From Flavobacteriales bacterium (GTDB lineage Bacteria; Bacteroidota; Bacteroidia; Flavobacteriales_F; PHOS-HE28), in contig JADKFY010000002.1 of the NCBI GenBank assembly GCA_016717305.1, positions 310,001 through 374,000 on the forward strand: a stretch of 64,000 bases of DNA, read 5' to 3'. The notes under the pieces were generated by a model. That model was not told the DNA's origin. It did not search any database and worked only from the letters and a program-made list of their open reading frames with translations. The translations under genes and the position numbers were made by a program. Below, one piece after another: positions 1-9,705 of this stretch (the first letter of the stretch is position 1; the number at the start of each line of letters is the position of its first letter).

Positions 1-55
1 CGGAGGTTTGGATGGCCACTGATCGCAGCACAGCGGCAGCACTACCGATCGGCGT

Positions 56-3000
56 TTGACCACGACCCGAATTTCGCTGATCACCTTGATCCTTTCATGC
101 TTTGTTCCTGTGGCCCGAGTACAGGCGCAGTTGCTACTGGACAACTCCCAAACGGCAACTTCCTTGGTGCAGAATGTGCTGCTCGGTGGTGGTGTGGCTG
201 TCAGCAACATCACCTTCAATGGGATGAACGGCAATGCAGTGTATGAACAACTTGCGGCCTTCAATAGTGCGAATGCGAACGTGGGTATCGGGAATGGTGT
301 TTTCATGGCTACCGGCGGAACCAATGTGGCAATGGGTCCCAACAACTATGAAAACGCAGAGGTGCCCTTATGGTCGAGCTATTCCGATGGGGACCTGCAG
401 AATTTGGCGGGTGGTAGCGAGATCTTCGATGCAGCGGTACTGGAGTTCGACTTTGTGCCATCGGGCAACCAGATCTCCTTCAACTTCGTGTTCGCGTCCG
501 AGGAATACTTGGAATTCGTGGACGAATACAACGATGTGTTCGGGTTCTTCCTGAGCGGCCCGGGGATCAGTGGTGCGCAGAATATTGCCTTGATCCCTGG
601 CACTTCTACGGCAATAAGCATCAACACATTGAACGATCAGGACTATTCCAACTACTACGTGAACAATGGCGATGGCAACACCTTTCCGTACAACAGCGAT
701 GACTCCTATATCCAATTCGATGGGTTCACCACGCCGATCACAGCCAGTGCCACGGTGCAATGCGGGCAGCAATACCATATCAAATTAGCAGTGGGCGATG
801 CCTTGGATCCTTATTACGATTCGGGCGTTTTCCTTCAAGCGGATGCCTTCAGTAGTCCAGTTATGGAGTTATCAGTAACGCCGGACCTGAACTTGCCATG
901 TGCCGGATCCGTTGACCTGAGCATTCTGGGCGTTACAGGTGGCATAGCACCATACAATTACGAATGGAGCCAGAACGGAACCGTTATCACGAACGGACAA
1001 ATGATCACTGTTGGCCAAGGCGAGAACGGGACCTACACCGCCACGGTGACCGATGGTTGTGGTAGTTCGGTGCAAGAGCAAGTGGTTGTTGGTGCGCCGG
1101 TGAGCCCGCCGATCAATTTGGTCCTTACTCCTGACCTGAACCTTCCGTGCACTGGGGATGCGGACATTACCGTGGTCAGCATCAGTGGTGGTACTGCGCC
1201 TTTCACCTACGCATGGAGCTTGAATGGAACACAGCTCGTAGCCGGCACGGATTACACGGTGCCCGCAGGAATGCCGGGAACGTATACCATGACGGTGAAT
1301 GATGATTGTGCGGGCTCTACGCAAGGAACTGTTGTAGTGGGTGCTCCGGTAAGCCCTCCCATGACATTGGACTTGACCGCAGACCAGAACATGCCGTGCA
1401 ATGCGGACCTGGAGATCGGTCTGATCGGCCTCACGGGTGGCACAGCGCCGTTCACCTATGTGTGGACGCTGAACGGAACTACGGTCGGAACCGGAACAGA
1501 ATACATCGTGCCTGCGGGAACGTCCGGAACCTATACACTTACCGTGAATGATGATTGCAGCGGCAGCATGCAGGGTTCGGTTGCCCTAGGCCAGCCTACG
1601 AGTCCGCCGATGACGTTGAATGTTACACCTGATGTCTCGATGAACTGCCTTGGATCGGCCGCACTGTCCTGCGCTGTTGTGGGCGGTGGAACGGCACCAT
1701 TCACGTACTCCTGGACCTTGAACGGTGCTGTCGTCGGATCTGCCGCATTGCTCGATGTCACAGCCGCAGCACCTGGTCTTTACACGGTCACGGTGGACGA
1801 TGATTGCTTCGGTTCGCAAACCGGGACGGTCAATGTTACTGTTGATCCGCCTGCAATATTGGACATTTCTGTAACGCCTGATCCATTCTTGTCTTGCCAA
1901 GGAGTGATCGATCTGACCGTGTTGACCGTATCCGGTGGTGTTGCGCCGTACAGCTACCAATGGAGCACGAACGGGAGTACGGTCGCTTCCGCACAAACGA
2001 TCCAATTGGAGAATGGGGATCAGGGCACGTACACCGCCACCGTTACGGATGCGTGTGGTGGTGCCGGAAATGCAACGGTAGTTGTTTCACCACCGGCAGT
2101 TGATCCGATAGATGTGGTATTGACAGAAGATGTCACGGTGGCCTGTATCGGTGATCTTGCCGTGCTCACTGCGGTTTCTACCACGGGTGGCGATGGGCAG
2201 TACACCTACACATGGAGCGATGCGAATGGGACCTTGCTCGTGAACGGGATCACGTTGAACACACCTGTCACCGAGGAAGCGACATACATCATGCACGTAA
2301 CGGACAACTGCAATGGCAGTGCGACCGAAGTGGCGGTCGTACATGCACCGCAACCCTTGTACCTGAACCTGCCCAACACCGTGTTCGCCTGCGAAGGTGG
2401 TAGCGCTGAATTGCACGCCATGCCCACTGGTGGCTCAGGTGCTGGTACGTACACCTACCTGTGGACCGAGGGCAACGGGACGGATGAGATCTATACGGTC
2501 TTCCCCTTAGCGGACACAAGTTTCACCGTGGAAGTTACCGATGCATGCGGCGATACGGTGAGCGATAGTGTACGTGTACGCATCCAGATCCCGGTCGTGC
2601 ATATCACGGCAACGAACATTGTGGAGGATGAGTTCAGCCTTACGGCGGAGTGCAACCCGAACAACGCAAGTTTCATGTGGGAATTCAGCAATGGAACGGG
2701 CATGCCGGGCAGCACGGTTCAGCACACGTTTGCCAATGGTGACCCGTATTGGGCCACGGTAACCGCAACCACCAGCATCGGTTGCGCGGATGTCGACAGT
2801 GTGTTCTTCACCCCCGCATCCCAACTCTTTTTCCCGAATGCATTCACCCCGGATGGCGATGGGATCAATGATCTCTTCGGTCCGGTTGGCTACAAGCTGG
2901 ACGAGCTGGAATTCATGATCTTCAACCGTTGGGGCGAGCTGGTCTTTACGGCCAACGGCCCGGACCAACAATGGAACGGGAAAATGGCCGATGGCAGGCC

Positions 3001-3112
3001 TGCACCTACAGGTGTTTACGTGTACAAGTTCAAGGCAACAGGAGAGCGTCTAGGGATCCGCGATGGCATCGGATCGGTCACGTTGTTGGGGCAGGAGGTT
3101 GCTGGGCGTTGA
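56..3112 (+). CDS. T9SS type-B sorted, choice-of-anchor-L adhesin-like protein
   Basis: Large exported surface protein of 1018 aa. Residues 1-25 form a signal peptide with a hydrophobic core and a VQA-Q cleavage site. Residues about 30-270 resemble the choice-of-anchor L domain, including FVFASEEYLEFVDEYNDVFG. Six or seven SprB-like modules of about 85 aa follow, each starting like 'TPDLNLPC' and containing 'GGxAPxxYxWxxNG', then a PKD-like segment. The end, from about residue 923 (FFPNAFTPDGDGINDLFG to the C-terminus), is the gliding-motility-associated C-terminal domain used for T9SS export. The start is TTG: an in-frame TGA lies at 20-22 and no ATG fits the signal peptide. Adhesion or a gliding-related role is inferred; the ligand is unknown. 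Confidence 0.85.
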   Translation: MTTTRISLITLILSCFVPVARVQAQLLLDNSQTATSLVQNVLLGGGVAVSNITFNGMNGNAVYEQLAAFNSANANVGIGNGVFMATGGTNVAMGPNNYENAEVPLWSSYSDGDLQNLAGGSEIFDAAVLEFDFVPSGNQISFNFVFASEEYLEFVDEYNDVFGFFLSGPGISGAQNIALIPGTSTAISINTLNDQDYSNYYVNNGDGNTFPYNSDDSYIQFDGFTTPITASATVQCGQQYHIKLAVGDALDPYYDSGVFLQADAFSSPVMELSVTPDLNLPCAGSVDLSILGVTGGIAPYNYEWSQNGTVITNGQMITVGQGENGTYTATVTDGCGSSVQEQVVVGAPVSPPINLVLTPDLNLPCTGDADITVVSISGGTAPFTYAWSLNGTQLVAGTDYTVPAGMPGTYTMTVNDDCAGSTQGTVVVGAPVSPPMTLDLTADQNMPCNADLEIGLIGLTGGTAPFTYVWTLNGTTVGTGTEYIVPAGTSGTYTLTVNDDCSGSMQGSVALGQPTSPPMTLNVTPDVSMNCLGSAALSCAVVGGGTAPFTYSWTLNGAVVGSAALLDVTAAAPGLYTVTVDDDCFGSQTGTVNVTVDPPAILDISVTPDPFLSCQGVIDLTVLTVSGGVAPYSYQWSTNGSTVASAQTIQLENGDQGTYTATVTDACGGAGNATVVVSPPAVDPIDVVLTEDVTVACIGDLAVLTAVSTTGGDGQYTYTWSDANGTLLVNGITLNTPVTEEATYIMHVTDNCNGSATEVAVVHAPQPLYLNLPNTVFACEGGSAELHAMPTGGSGAGTYTYLWTEGNGTDEIYTVFPLADTSFTVEVTDACGDTVSDSVRVRIQIPVVHITATNIVEDEFSLTAECNPNNASFMWEFSNGTGMPGSTVQHTFANGDPYWATVTATTSIGCADVDSVFFTPASQLFFPNAFTPDGDGINDLFGPVGYKLDELEFMIFNRWGELVFTANGPDQQWNGKMADGRPAPTGVYVYKFKATGERLGIRDGIGSVTLLGQEVAGR

Positions 3113-3146
3113 TCAGGCTGCCTGAACGATTACCGAAAGGGAGACC

Positions 3147-3370
3147 GGGGAATTCAGAATGTAGAATTCAGAACTGGCTCTCTTGCCAAGATCGTCTGGA
3201 GCACGAGGTCAGGTCCACTCCAGGTCATTCAGAATGTCGAATAGCGAATATCGAACGCCGAATGTCGAAGGGGCGCTCTTGTCTTGTTCTGCGGGAGCAC
3301 GTGGTCAGGTTCCACTGCACGTCATTCTGAATTCTTCATTCTGAATTCTACATTCTACATTTTCTTGACT
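3147..3370. repeat. 3'-end word repeat (ATTCAGAATG / CATTCTGAAT family), convergent intergenic
   Basis: Between the convergent stops at 3112 and 3390 the sequence is built from variants of a short word. GAATTCAGAATGTAG-like copies lie at the left and the inverted CATTCTGAATTC forms at the right, with TCGAATAGCGAATATCGAA-like copies between. The inverted arrangement could fold into a long imperfect hairpin and act as a bidirectional terminator. This is inference from base pairing; no named family is recognised. Confidence 0.6.
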
Positions 3371-3389
3371 CGAAGTATCCCTCACCCCC

Positions 3390-4150
3390 TCACAGCTTCG
3401 CCAAACTGTCCATGAGCTCCTGCTTCTTCCTGCGGCTAACGGCCACATTGGTGCCGTCGCTCATGATCACTTCGCCGCCTTCTCCACGGATGTACTTCTT
3501 GATGTGCTTCACGTTGATCAGTAGGAGTGGTGAACACGTATGAACTGTTCCGGATCAAGGATGTCCTCGAATTCCTTTAGGGTACGGCTGATGACCAATC
3601 GCTTTTTGTCGTTTTGATGAACGACCGTGTAGTTGCTATCGCTTTCGCAGTAGGTGATGTTCTCCACGTCCACCATTTCCAGACCATCGGCTACCGGCAA
3701 GGCGATCCTACGATCAGCGCTTTTTGGCTGCGAAAGGTTCTTCAGCAGGGCCATGAACTGATCCGGCGTTTGCGGCGAACGTTCGGCCTGCATCACTTTA
3801 CCGATGGCAGCGGCCAATTCGTCCGGGTCAACCGGTTTTAGCAAATAATCCAAGGCACTGAAGCGGATCGCTTTCACCGCATACCCCTCGTGTGCCGTGG
3901 TGAAGATCACATGTGGCCGACTGGGTCCGATGGCCTGGAGCAGATCGAATCCGGTCTGGTTCCCCATCTCAATATCAAGGAAGACGAGCTTCGGTTTCAA
4001 CTGCCCGATCAATGCCACACCATCGGGCACGTTGGTTGCCATGCCGAGCAAGGGGATCTCCGGATGCTTGCGCTCAAGGAGGCCGCTGAGGGCTTCGCGA
4101 CAGTGTAGTTCATCATCGACGATCACGGCGTTGAGGGTGGTCATGTTCAA
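3390..4150 (-). CDS. LytTR-family response regulator (one frameshift)
   Basis: Two-component response regulator with a receiver domain (acidic VDDE near residue 12, phosphoacceptor Asp59 in LVFLDIEM, Lys in LLKPVD) and a LytTR DNA-binding domain. The reading frame stops at 3518 after 210 codons (RVHHSY), but the expected end (LINVKHIKKYIRGEGGEV, then MSDGTNVAVSRRKKQELMD) continues in another frame to TGA at 3390. One missing C at about 3520 (TAC-CTG read as TACTG) explains this; restored length is 253 aa. It probably pairs with the histidine kinase at 4998-7198. A TACCTTTT box at 4168-4175 may be its own promoter because a terminator lies just upstream. It could be a real pseudogene, but a sequencing error is more likely. 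Confidence 0.85.
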
Positions 4151-4223
4151 GGTGCTTATTGAAGGTGAAAAGGTAGGTGATCAACGCGAACCACCATCCA
4201 TCCTTCAGCTCCTGGAACGGGAA

Positions 4224-4245
4224 AAGGCCGCACAAAGGCGGCCTT
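4224..4245 (-). terminator. Rho-independent terminator after the small exported-protein gene
   Basis: Perfect 8-bp stem AAGGCCGC / GCGGCCTT with a 6-nt loop. On the minus strand it is followed by TTTT. It lies 20 nt past the stop at 4266, so it ends or attenuates transcription before the response regulator. Confidence 0.7.
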
Positions 4246-4265
4246 GGTTCCGGAAGGAGAAGGGA

Positions 4266-4766
4266 TCAGCGTGCTGCGATGTCCTGTGCTTCAACGTTCA
4301 CCTTGGCTTGTGGAGTAGGCACGAGCATGGTGCGCACGCCTTCCCCTTGTGGGTTGAAGTAGATGTGTCCAGCAGCGCTTACATAGCCCATTTCCATGCC
4401 TTTGGTTTGGCGCTCCAGTTGCACGAAGAAAGGGACGCGGGTGGTGCGGTTCTCCAGTGCGTTGTGCGTATCCAGCTTGATCTCTTTGGTGATATGGTCG
4501 GCGCTGGTGAGGAATACGCTGACGTTCTCGTTGGTTGGGATGGCGAAGGAGTAGCGGCCATTCCGGGTGATCACGACCTCCATGGTATCCACGCCATCGG
4601 TAACGATCATGGAAACCGGTGTTGTGCAAACATCGGTGCGCAGTACGCGGCCTTTGAAGACAACATGACCTTCTGCGTTAGCGAAAAGTGAAAAGGAAAC
4701 TGCTGCAACGAAGAGGGCGGCTTGGAGCATGGTACGCTTGGCGGTGGTGGTGATGGAGAAGTTCAT
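4266..4766 (-). CDS. Small exported protein of unknown function
   Basis: Unrecognised 166-aa protein. The start at 4766 (MNFSITTTAK) is chosen because it gives a clean signal peptide (residues about 1-31, ending FANA-EG); an upstream in-frame ATG at 4856 would add a 30-residue basic tail with no signal character. The mature part is about 135 aa. It begins with a beta-rich stretch (HVVFKGRVLRTD, then GVDTMEVVITRNGRYSFAIP) that resembles a carboxypeptidase-regulatory or other Ig-like fold. The C-terminal half is polar with no transmembrane segment. It sits between a histidine kinase and a LytTR regulator, so it may be a target or accessory of that system; this is inference from position only. 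Confidence 0.6.
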   Translation of the reverse strand: MNFSITTTAKRTMLQAALFVAAVSFSLFANAEGHVVFKGRVLRTDVCTTPVSMIVTDGVDTMEVVITRNGRYSFAIPTNENVSVFLTSADHITKEIKLDTHNALENRTTRVPFFVQLERQTKGMEMGYVSAAGHIYFNPQGEGVRTMLVPTPQAKVNVEAQDIAAR

Positions 4767-4924
4767 TGGTCGGGTTCGTTTGGTTTTGGTTGTTTGTCGT
4801 TGTTGACGATGCAAACATCCGGCGACCCGGAACCCTGGCATAACCCCGATGAGCAAGTGGCGGTAGGTGGGTAGTAAGTGGTGGAAACCGCGTGGGGGCG
4901 GATCCCGAATTCAACCTCATGCAC

Positions 4925-4955
4925 GGTCATCGCGAGGCTCTGCGAAGCGATCACC
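4925..4955. repeat. GTCAT-CGCGAG intergenic repeat
   Basis: The intergenic stretch contains GGTCATCGCGAGG followed by TGCGAAGCGATCACC, a member of the GTCATTGCGAG...GAAGCAATC type of short dispersed repeat seen in many bacterial genomes. Related copies occur at 17922-18218 and 61262-61300. Confidence 0.45.
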
Positions 4956-4997
4956 TTGTTGTAGCACGGATCCGGATAATGCGTTGGGGTCACCTCT

Positions 4998-7198
4998 TCA
5001 CCCGATCAACATCGGCATATCCACCTCCACCCGTGTGCCCTGTGGCAGGTCGGTGTACTGGAAGCCCGCTTTGCCGCCGTGTTGTTTCTGGACCAGATCC
5101 AGTCGAGCGCGGGTAATGGCGGTACCCAAGGAGGTTTTCTTGACCGCTGCATTCGGTGCTGCAGCCTTTTTCGCATGTCGTCCGGCACCATCGTCCTCAA
5201 TGGTCCAACGCATTTGTCCTTCATGTCTTGTAATGGTCAGGTGGATGTGGCCATTCCCTTCCTTCCCTGCCATGCCGTGCCAGATCGCGTTCTCCACGAA
5301 GGGTTGCACCACCAAGGGCGGTACCATCACTTCTTCAGGGTCGATCGTAGGGTCCACGGTTATCGTGAAATCGAACTTCTTCTCCATACGCATGCGTTCC
5401 AGGTCCATATAGCCAACGCAATGTTTCGAGGTCATCCACGAGCGGGACTTCCGCATGGCGGCTATTCTCCAACACGGAACGCATGACCCGTGCAAATTTG
5501 CTGAGGTAGCTGGTGGCGCTGTCCTGATCATTGCGTTGCACGAATGCATTGATGCTGTTGAGCGCATTGAAAATGAAGTGCGGGTTCATTTGGCTCCGAA
5601 GTGCTTGGGTCTCTAGTGTGGCGGCCTCCTTCTCGAATCGTTCTTGTCGGCGTTTTCGATCGGAGTAGAACCACGCACCACCACCACCGAGCAGGAGTAT
5701 GCCGCCAGCTCCCGTTGGCCAAGGCCCGATTTCGGTTCTGGTCCGCTCGCAAGGCTTCGATCGTTCGTTCACTCTCAAGTTGGGCCAGGTCGCTGGCGAA
5801 TTGAAGACTATCGGCGAGTTGCTCCTTGCCGAAGGTGTACATCATATCGCGTTGGGTGAGTTGCTTCAGCGACTTTTCGGAGGTGAGACTGTCGCGCACT
5901 TCAACGAAGACCTCGTGGAATTTCAACGCCTTCATTCCTTCGCCCTTCGACTTGTAGGCCAAGTACAAGCACTCGCAATTGCTCTGCCGTTCCGTGGATA
6001 TGGTGATCCGGTCGGCGATGGACAGTCCTTTTGCACAATGCACTACCGCTAGATCAGCATGGCCCAGTTCCAAGTCCACTCGGCCCAAGCTGGCCAACGC
6101 GGCAGCTTCGCTCGGTGCGTCCTTCAGCTCTTGTGCCAGGGTGATCGCTTCTTTCAGTATCTTTTCCGCATCAGCGGCGCGTCCCACGATGCGATAGACC
6201 GTTCCAAGTGACAGTAACGTGCGTCCCATCAGGTCTTTCACATCGCCTTCACGTTCCAAGGCCAATGCCTTCTCCAGCATCACCACGGCGCTATCCGGCC
6301 GGTCCAATTCCATCAGCATTCCGCCGATACTGGATCCAGCGGTCATCATGCCTTGTCGATAGTCCGCTCCTTCGTACATGCGGTAAGCGCGTTGGAGCAA
6401 TTGCAGGGCCTCTTCTTTATCGCCGGTGGTTCGCTTCAGGTCACTGATCGTCGTGAGGCAAGCGGCCACTCCTGCTTCTTCTCCAGCCTTTTCCAAGATG
6501 GCAAGACTTCGGTAGGTCATGTCGATCGCCTCGCCGATGCGTCCGGTTTCGGCATATACGTTACCCATGTTCCCATATCCACCACCGACCATATTCGGCA
6601 TGTCCAGCTTTTCCGCTAGATCAACTCCTTTTTGGTAATAGAACAAAGCACTGTCGGAATGTCCTTGGATCTGGTGGATCCGGCCCATTCCACTGTAACA
6701 ATACACGACACCCTCTTCATCCTTCGCTCGTTCGTGCAGCGCGATGCTCTTGCGGTAGTGTTCCCTCGCTTGGTCCATACGCCCCATGTTCTTGAGCGCG
6801 AATGCCACATTACTTTCCAAAGCTCCTGCGTCGCGAAGAAATTCCGGGTCTTGGCGCACACTGTAATAAAGGCGTGCAGTGTCCATACAGGCCAACGCCG
6901 GTTCGCTCGAACGCATCATCAGATACGCGAGCCCCATATCGCGATAGCCAAGACCGATCATCAATGTGTCCTTGAACTCCTTGGCATTGGTCCTAAGTTG
7001 TTTTGCGAGCGTCAAGCTGCTGTCGAGATCCATGGAGCGCATTGAGCTAACGATCTCGTGAAGGGCCTCCAGACGTTTACGGTTCGAAGCTTCCGTATCG
7101 CGGTAGATCCGCCACATCTTCTCCATTCGGTCGGGTTCCTGTGCTACTAATGGGAAAGAAAAGAAGAGCACGAACAAAAGGAGGAGTGGACGTGGCAT
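4998..7198 (-). CDS. TPR-containing LytS-type sensor histidine kinase (two frameshifts)
   Basis: Sensor kinase spread over three frames. A signal peptide starts at 7198 (MPRPLLLLFVLFFSFPLVAQ); the longer start at 7237 adds a non-signal tail. About ten tetratricopeptide repeats fill residues 40-420, then a coiled coil, a short membrane segment (GGILLLGGGGAWFYS), the LytS-type H-box (QMNPHFIFNAL), the N-box (PFVENAIWHGM) and the DDGAG ATP-lid motif, ending EVDMPMLIG. An extra G in the CCC at 5711-5713 and an extra base near 5410-5416 break the frame; removing both gives one 732-aa protein. The family signals to LytTR regulators, matching the gene at 3390-4150. Indels next to short homopolymers suggest sequencing error, not decay. 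Confidence 0.85.
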
Positions 7199-7405
7199 GG
7201 TGGTGGGTTCTTGGGAGGGAATTGCAAGGTAGGCCATGCTCCGGATCGCCTACACTTTAGGGAATGCTGGATGGTGGGGGGAAGGGAAACTTTCCCGGTT
7301 CCTTTAAGTGAAGCCAAATTCTGAGCGAGTTCGTGTCTCCGGGGCTTAGGAGTTCCACGGGTCGTGTCGTCACGTTGAAGGGACTCTAAATGAACGGGAG
7401 CTCAC

Positions 7406-8380
7406 TCAATAATCCTCCATCATCGCCGCCCGCTGCGTAAGCTCGTGGTAGCACAGCACATCATCAGCGAAGCAATGGATCACCATGCTCTTTCGGCTGG
7501 CGTTGGGTGTGGTCATTTTCTTGCCGCCGTGCAGCAGGTTCGCGTGCCAGATCAGCACATCGCCGGGTTCGGCCAATAGTTCCTTGTGTTCGAAATTGCC
7601 GGTCTGGATGGAACGGTCCACTGCTTGTTCGTACCGCAGGTAGGCATCTTCGCCGATCACGAATTGGTTTCCGCCGTGGTCGTAAGATCCGTTCAAGAGG
7701 TAGGGGAGTTTGTGCGATCCAACATGGTAGACCAACGGTCCATTGTCGGGCGTGATCGGCTCCAACGCGATCCATGCGGCGCACATATAACCGAGCGGGT
7801 GGGTGGTCATGTGGATGCTGTCACTGTGCGCGGCCTGCTCGCTGCCGGTAAGGAAGTTGATGCTCTGGAACACGTTCATCTTCTTTCCCAGCAGGTAGTC
7901 CATCACATCCAGAATACGGCGGTCATGCACATACTTCCGGAGCAGTTCGCTGTGGTGGAAAGCGAACATGATCTTGCGTCCGGTGAAGTTGAAATCGACC
8001 ACCTTATCGCGGATCAAACGATCGATCTCATTGTTGATCGCATTCACCTCTTCGGATTTGAAAAGACCGCGCAGGATCACGTAGCCGTTCGCAGGCCAAG
8101 CCTTGATCGCTTCCTGTGTGGGCGTGTCGAAGTAAGCGAGTTTCGGATCGGTCTTCAACCGTGCAACGCCTATCGAAGTATCCAGCCAAGGCAGGTCCGT
8201 GGCCGGTGTGGCGGGCAGGTCCATGCTGCTGATGGGCAACAATACACTGCGCTGGATCCCGTACTTGCGGTACATGCGGTGCGCGTGCCGAAGTTTCTTC
8301 AGGTTGAAGAGGTTCAACAACACATAGTTCGCCTTGATCTTGCGGAGCGTGCCGTAATAGCGATCGAGGAGCTTGCGCAT
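7406..8380 (-). CDS. Phytanoyl-CoA dioxygenase (PhyH) family protein
   Basis: Probable Fe(II)/2-oxoglutarate-dependent dioxygenase of 324 aa, cytosolic (no signal peptide). The family's iron ligands are visible: His185-x-Asp187 in AAHSDSIHM and the distal His284 in NLLHGG, with Arg296 (NASRKS) placed to bind 2-oxoglutarate. Core strands with GYVILRGLF near residue 100 and the 'PDNGPLVYHVGSHK' turn near 211-224 are typical of PhyH proteins that hydroxylate small molecules. The N-terminal 60 residues are basic and not conserved in the family. The substrate cannot be read from sequence, and the gene stands alone with its own -7 box 4 nt before the ATG. Confidence 0.85.
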   Translation of the reverse strand: MRKLLDRYYGTLRKIKANYVLLNLFNLKKLRHAHRMYRKYGIQRSVLLPISSMDLPATPATDLPWLDTSIGVARLKTDPKLAYFDTPTQEAIKAWPANGYVILRGLFKSEEVNAINNEIDRLIRDKVVDFNFTGRKIMFAFHHSELLRKYVHDRRILDVMDYLLGKKMNVFQSINFLTGSEQAAHSDSIHMTTHPLGYMCAAWIALEPITPDNGPLVYHVGSHKLPYLLNGSYDHGGNQFVIGEDAYLRYEQAVDRSIQTGNFEHKELLAEPGDVLIWHANLLHGGKKMTTPNASRKSMVIHCFADDVLCYHELTQRAAMMEDY

Positions 8381-8384
8381 GGGA

Positions 8385-8392
8385 CGAAATTA
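8385..8392 (-). promoter_or_regulatory. -7 box TAATTTCG, 4 nt before the PhyH start
   Basis: The minus strand reads TAATTTCG-TCCC-ATG. It matches the Bacteroidota TAnnTTTG -7 box with one change, so the transcript should begin at or next to the A of the start codon (leaderless). Confidence 0.55.
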
Positions 8393-8470
8393 GTGGTCAC
8401 TTAGTCAATGGAAGGGATGGGTTTTGTTTAGAGATCAGTTGGGTACATTGGAATGAACCAACGGCTGGTG

Positions 8471-8478
8471 TATCTTCG
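8471..8478 (+). promoter_or_regulatory. -7 box TATCTTCG, 4 nt before the phosphatase start
   Basis: TATCTTCG-GATC-ATG places a near-consensus -7 box 4 nt from the ATG at 8483. This supports that start over the upstream in-frame ATG at 8453. Confidence 0.55.
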
Positions 8479-8482
8479 GATC

Positions 8483-9019
8483 ATGACTTTCCATTCATTC
8501 GTTATTGGATCCCTTGCCACCGTTGCGATCCTGCTCGGCGGTTGCGCTGCGCAAACCCATGTTGCCATAGCACCGGAGGGAACTGTCGTGTATGTGGTGC
8601 GCCATGCGGAAAAGCTGGATACATCCGCCGATACACCGTTATCGGAGATAGGCGAGGCACGTGCGATCGCCCTCCCTGATCGGTTGGCCAATGCCCATGT
8701 GCAACGGATCTATGCGACCACCGCATTGCGTACACAACAAACCGCCGGTGTGCTGGCAGAGCGACTCGGCCTTGAACAGGAAGTGATGGACCCGGGCGCG
8801 GTGGACGAGCTTATTGTCCGGATCAAGACAGAGGATCGCGGCAAAGTGGTCTTGGTCGCGGGTCATAGCAACACGGTGCCGAGGATCGTTCGTGGTCTCT
8901 CTGGGCAGGAGATCGAGGCCATTCCAGAAGGACGATACGATCGCCTCTACCGTCTGGAGCTTGCAGTGGACGGTGGAATGAAAGTGGAGGAATTGCGTTA
9001 CGGGTCTCCGACGCCATAG
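8483..9019 (+). CDS. Histidine phosphatase family lipoprotein (SixA-like)
   Basis: Phosphohistidine phosphatase-superfamily protein of 178 aa. A lipobox (LLGG-Cys21) indicates export and lipid anchoring. The catalytic RHxE motif is Arg40-His41 (VVRHAEK), the second catalytic His is His128 (VAGHSNT), and Arg83 (TALRTQQTA) is the usual phosphate-binding Arg. Length and motif order fit the SixA/phosphoglycerate-mutase-like branch. An exported lipoprotein form is common in Bacteroidota, where the physiological substrate is generally unknown. The start at 8483 is preferred because of the promoter box and because the lipoprotein signal then begins near the N-terminus. It runs convergently into the SCO1 gene, with 3 nt between stops. 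Confidence 0.85.
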   Translation: MTFHSFVIGSLATVAILLGGCAAQTHVAIAPEGTVVYVVRHAEKLDTSADTPLSEIGEARAIALPDRLANAHVQRIYATTALRTQQTAGVLAERLGLEQEVMDPGAVDELIVRIKTEDRGKVVLVAGHSNTVPRIVRGLSGQEIEAIPEGRYDRLYRLELAVDGGMKVEELRYGSPTP

Positions 9020-9022
9020 GGC

Positions 9023-9703
9023 TCAACGCACCCGAGCTTCCTTCAACAACTTGGCGATATCCCCGATCAGCCGATCCACATCCATCGCGGAAGTGCCATC
9101 GTAGAAACCGCGGATCCTACGCTGTGGATCGACGAGCACGAAGTTCTCGGTGTGTACGAAATCATCGGGTCCACCGTCGCCTTCGTCCATCGCGGCGAAA
9201 TAGCTTTTCCGTGCAAGGTCATAGATCTGCTTACGGTCGCCGGTAAGGAATCGCCAACGTGCGGGGTCAGCATTGTGCAGGTCCGCGTAAGCAGCAAGGA
9301 CCGGGACGGAATCGATCTCGGGTGTTACGGAGTGGGAGAGGAGCAAGAGGTTCGGCTCGCTCTTGTATGCGGCTTGTACCCGTTCCATTTGCACGCTCAT
9401 TTTCGGACAGATCGTGGCACAGGTGGTGAAGAAGAAATCGGCCACAATGATGCGATCTCCCACATCCGCGAGCGAAAATTGGCCACCGAATTGATCGATC
9501 AATTGGAAATCGGTGATGTGGTGTTCGCCTTCGGCCTGCCTCGTTCCTGGATCCACCAGGCGCTTATCTATTTGTGCAGGATGGTAGATCGGGAGCGTAT
9601 CCGAAGGTCGCAGCATGAAGTAGCCGATCACCACTGCCCCCAGCAGAATAGCCACGAAGAGCAGCAGTCGCGAGGCCAAAGAGCGATTCCTGTTCGGGTC
9701 CAT
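9023..9703 (-). CDS. SCO1/SenC-family copper chaperone
   Basis: Membrane-anchored thioredoxin-fold protein of 226 aa. One N-terminal transmembrane helix (residues about 10-30) is followed by a periplasmic SCO domain. The copper ligands of the family are present: Cys95 and Cys99 in TTCATICP and His184 in FVHTENF. SCO proteins deliver copper to the CuA site of cytochrome oxidase or act as thiol reductases. It is the last gene of a three-gene operon, starting 2 nt after the stop of the outer-membrane protein gene, which suggests coupled translation. No oxidase subunit is nearby, so the partner is not shown. Confidence 0.9.
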   Translation of the reverse strand: MDPNRNRSLASRLLLFVAILLGAVVIGYFMLRPSDTLPIYHPAQIDKRLVDPGTRQAEGEHHITDFQLIDQFGGQFSLADVGDRIIVADFFFTTCATICPKMSVQMERVQAAYKSEPNLLLLSHSVTPEIDSVPVLAAYADLHNADPARWRFLTGDRKQIYDLARKSYFAAMDEGDGGPDDFVHTENFVLVDPQRRIRGFYDGTSAMDVDRLIGDIAKLLKEARVR

Positions 9704-9705
9704 GA

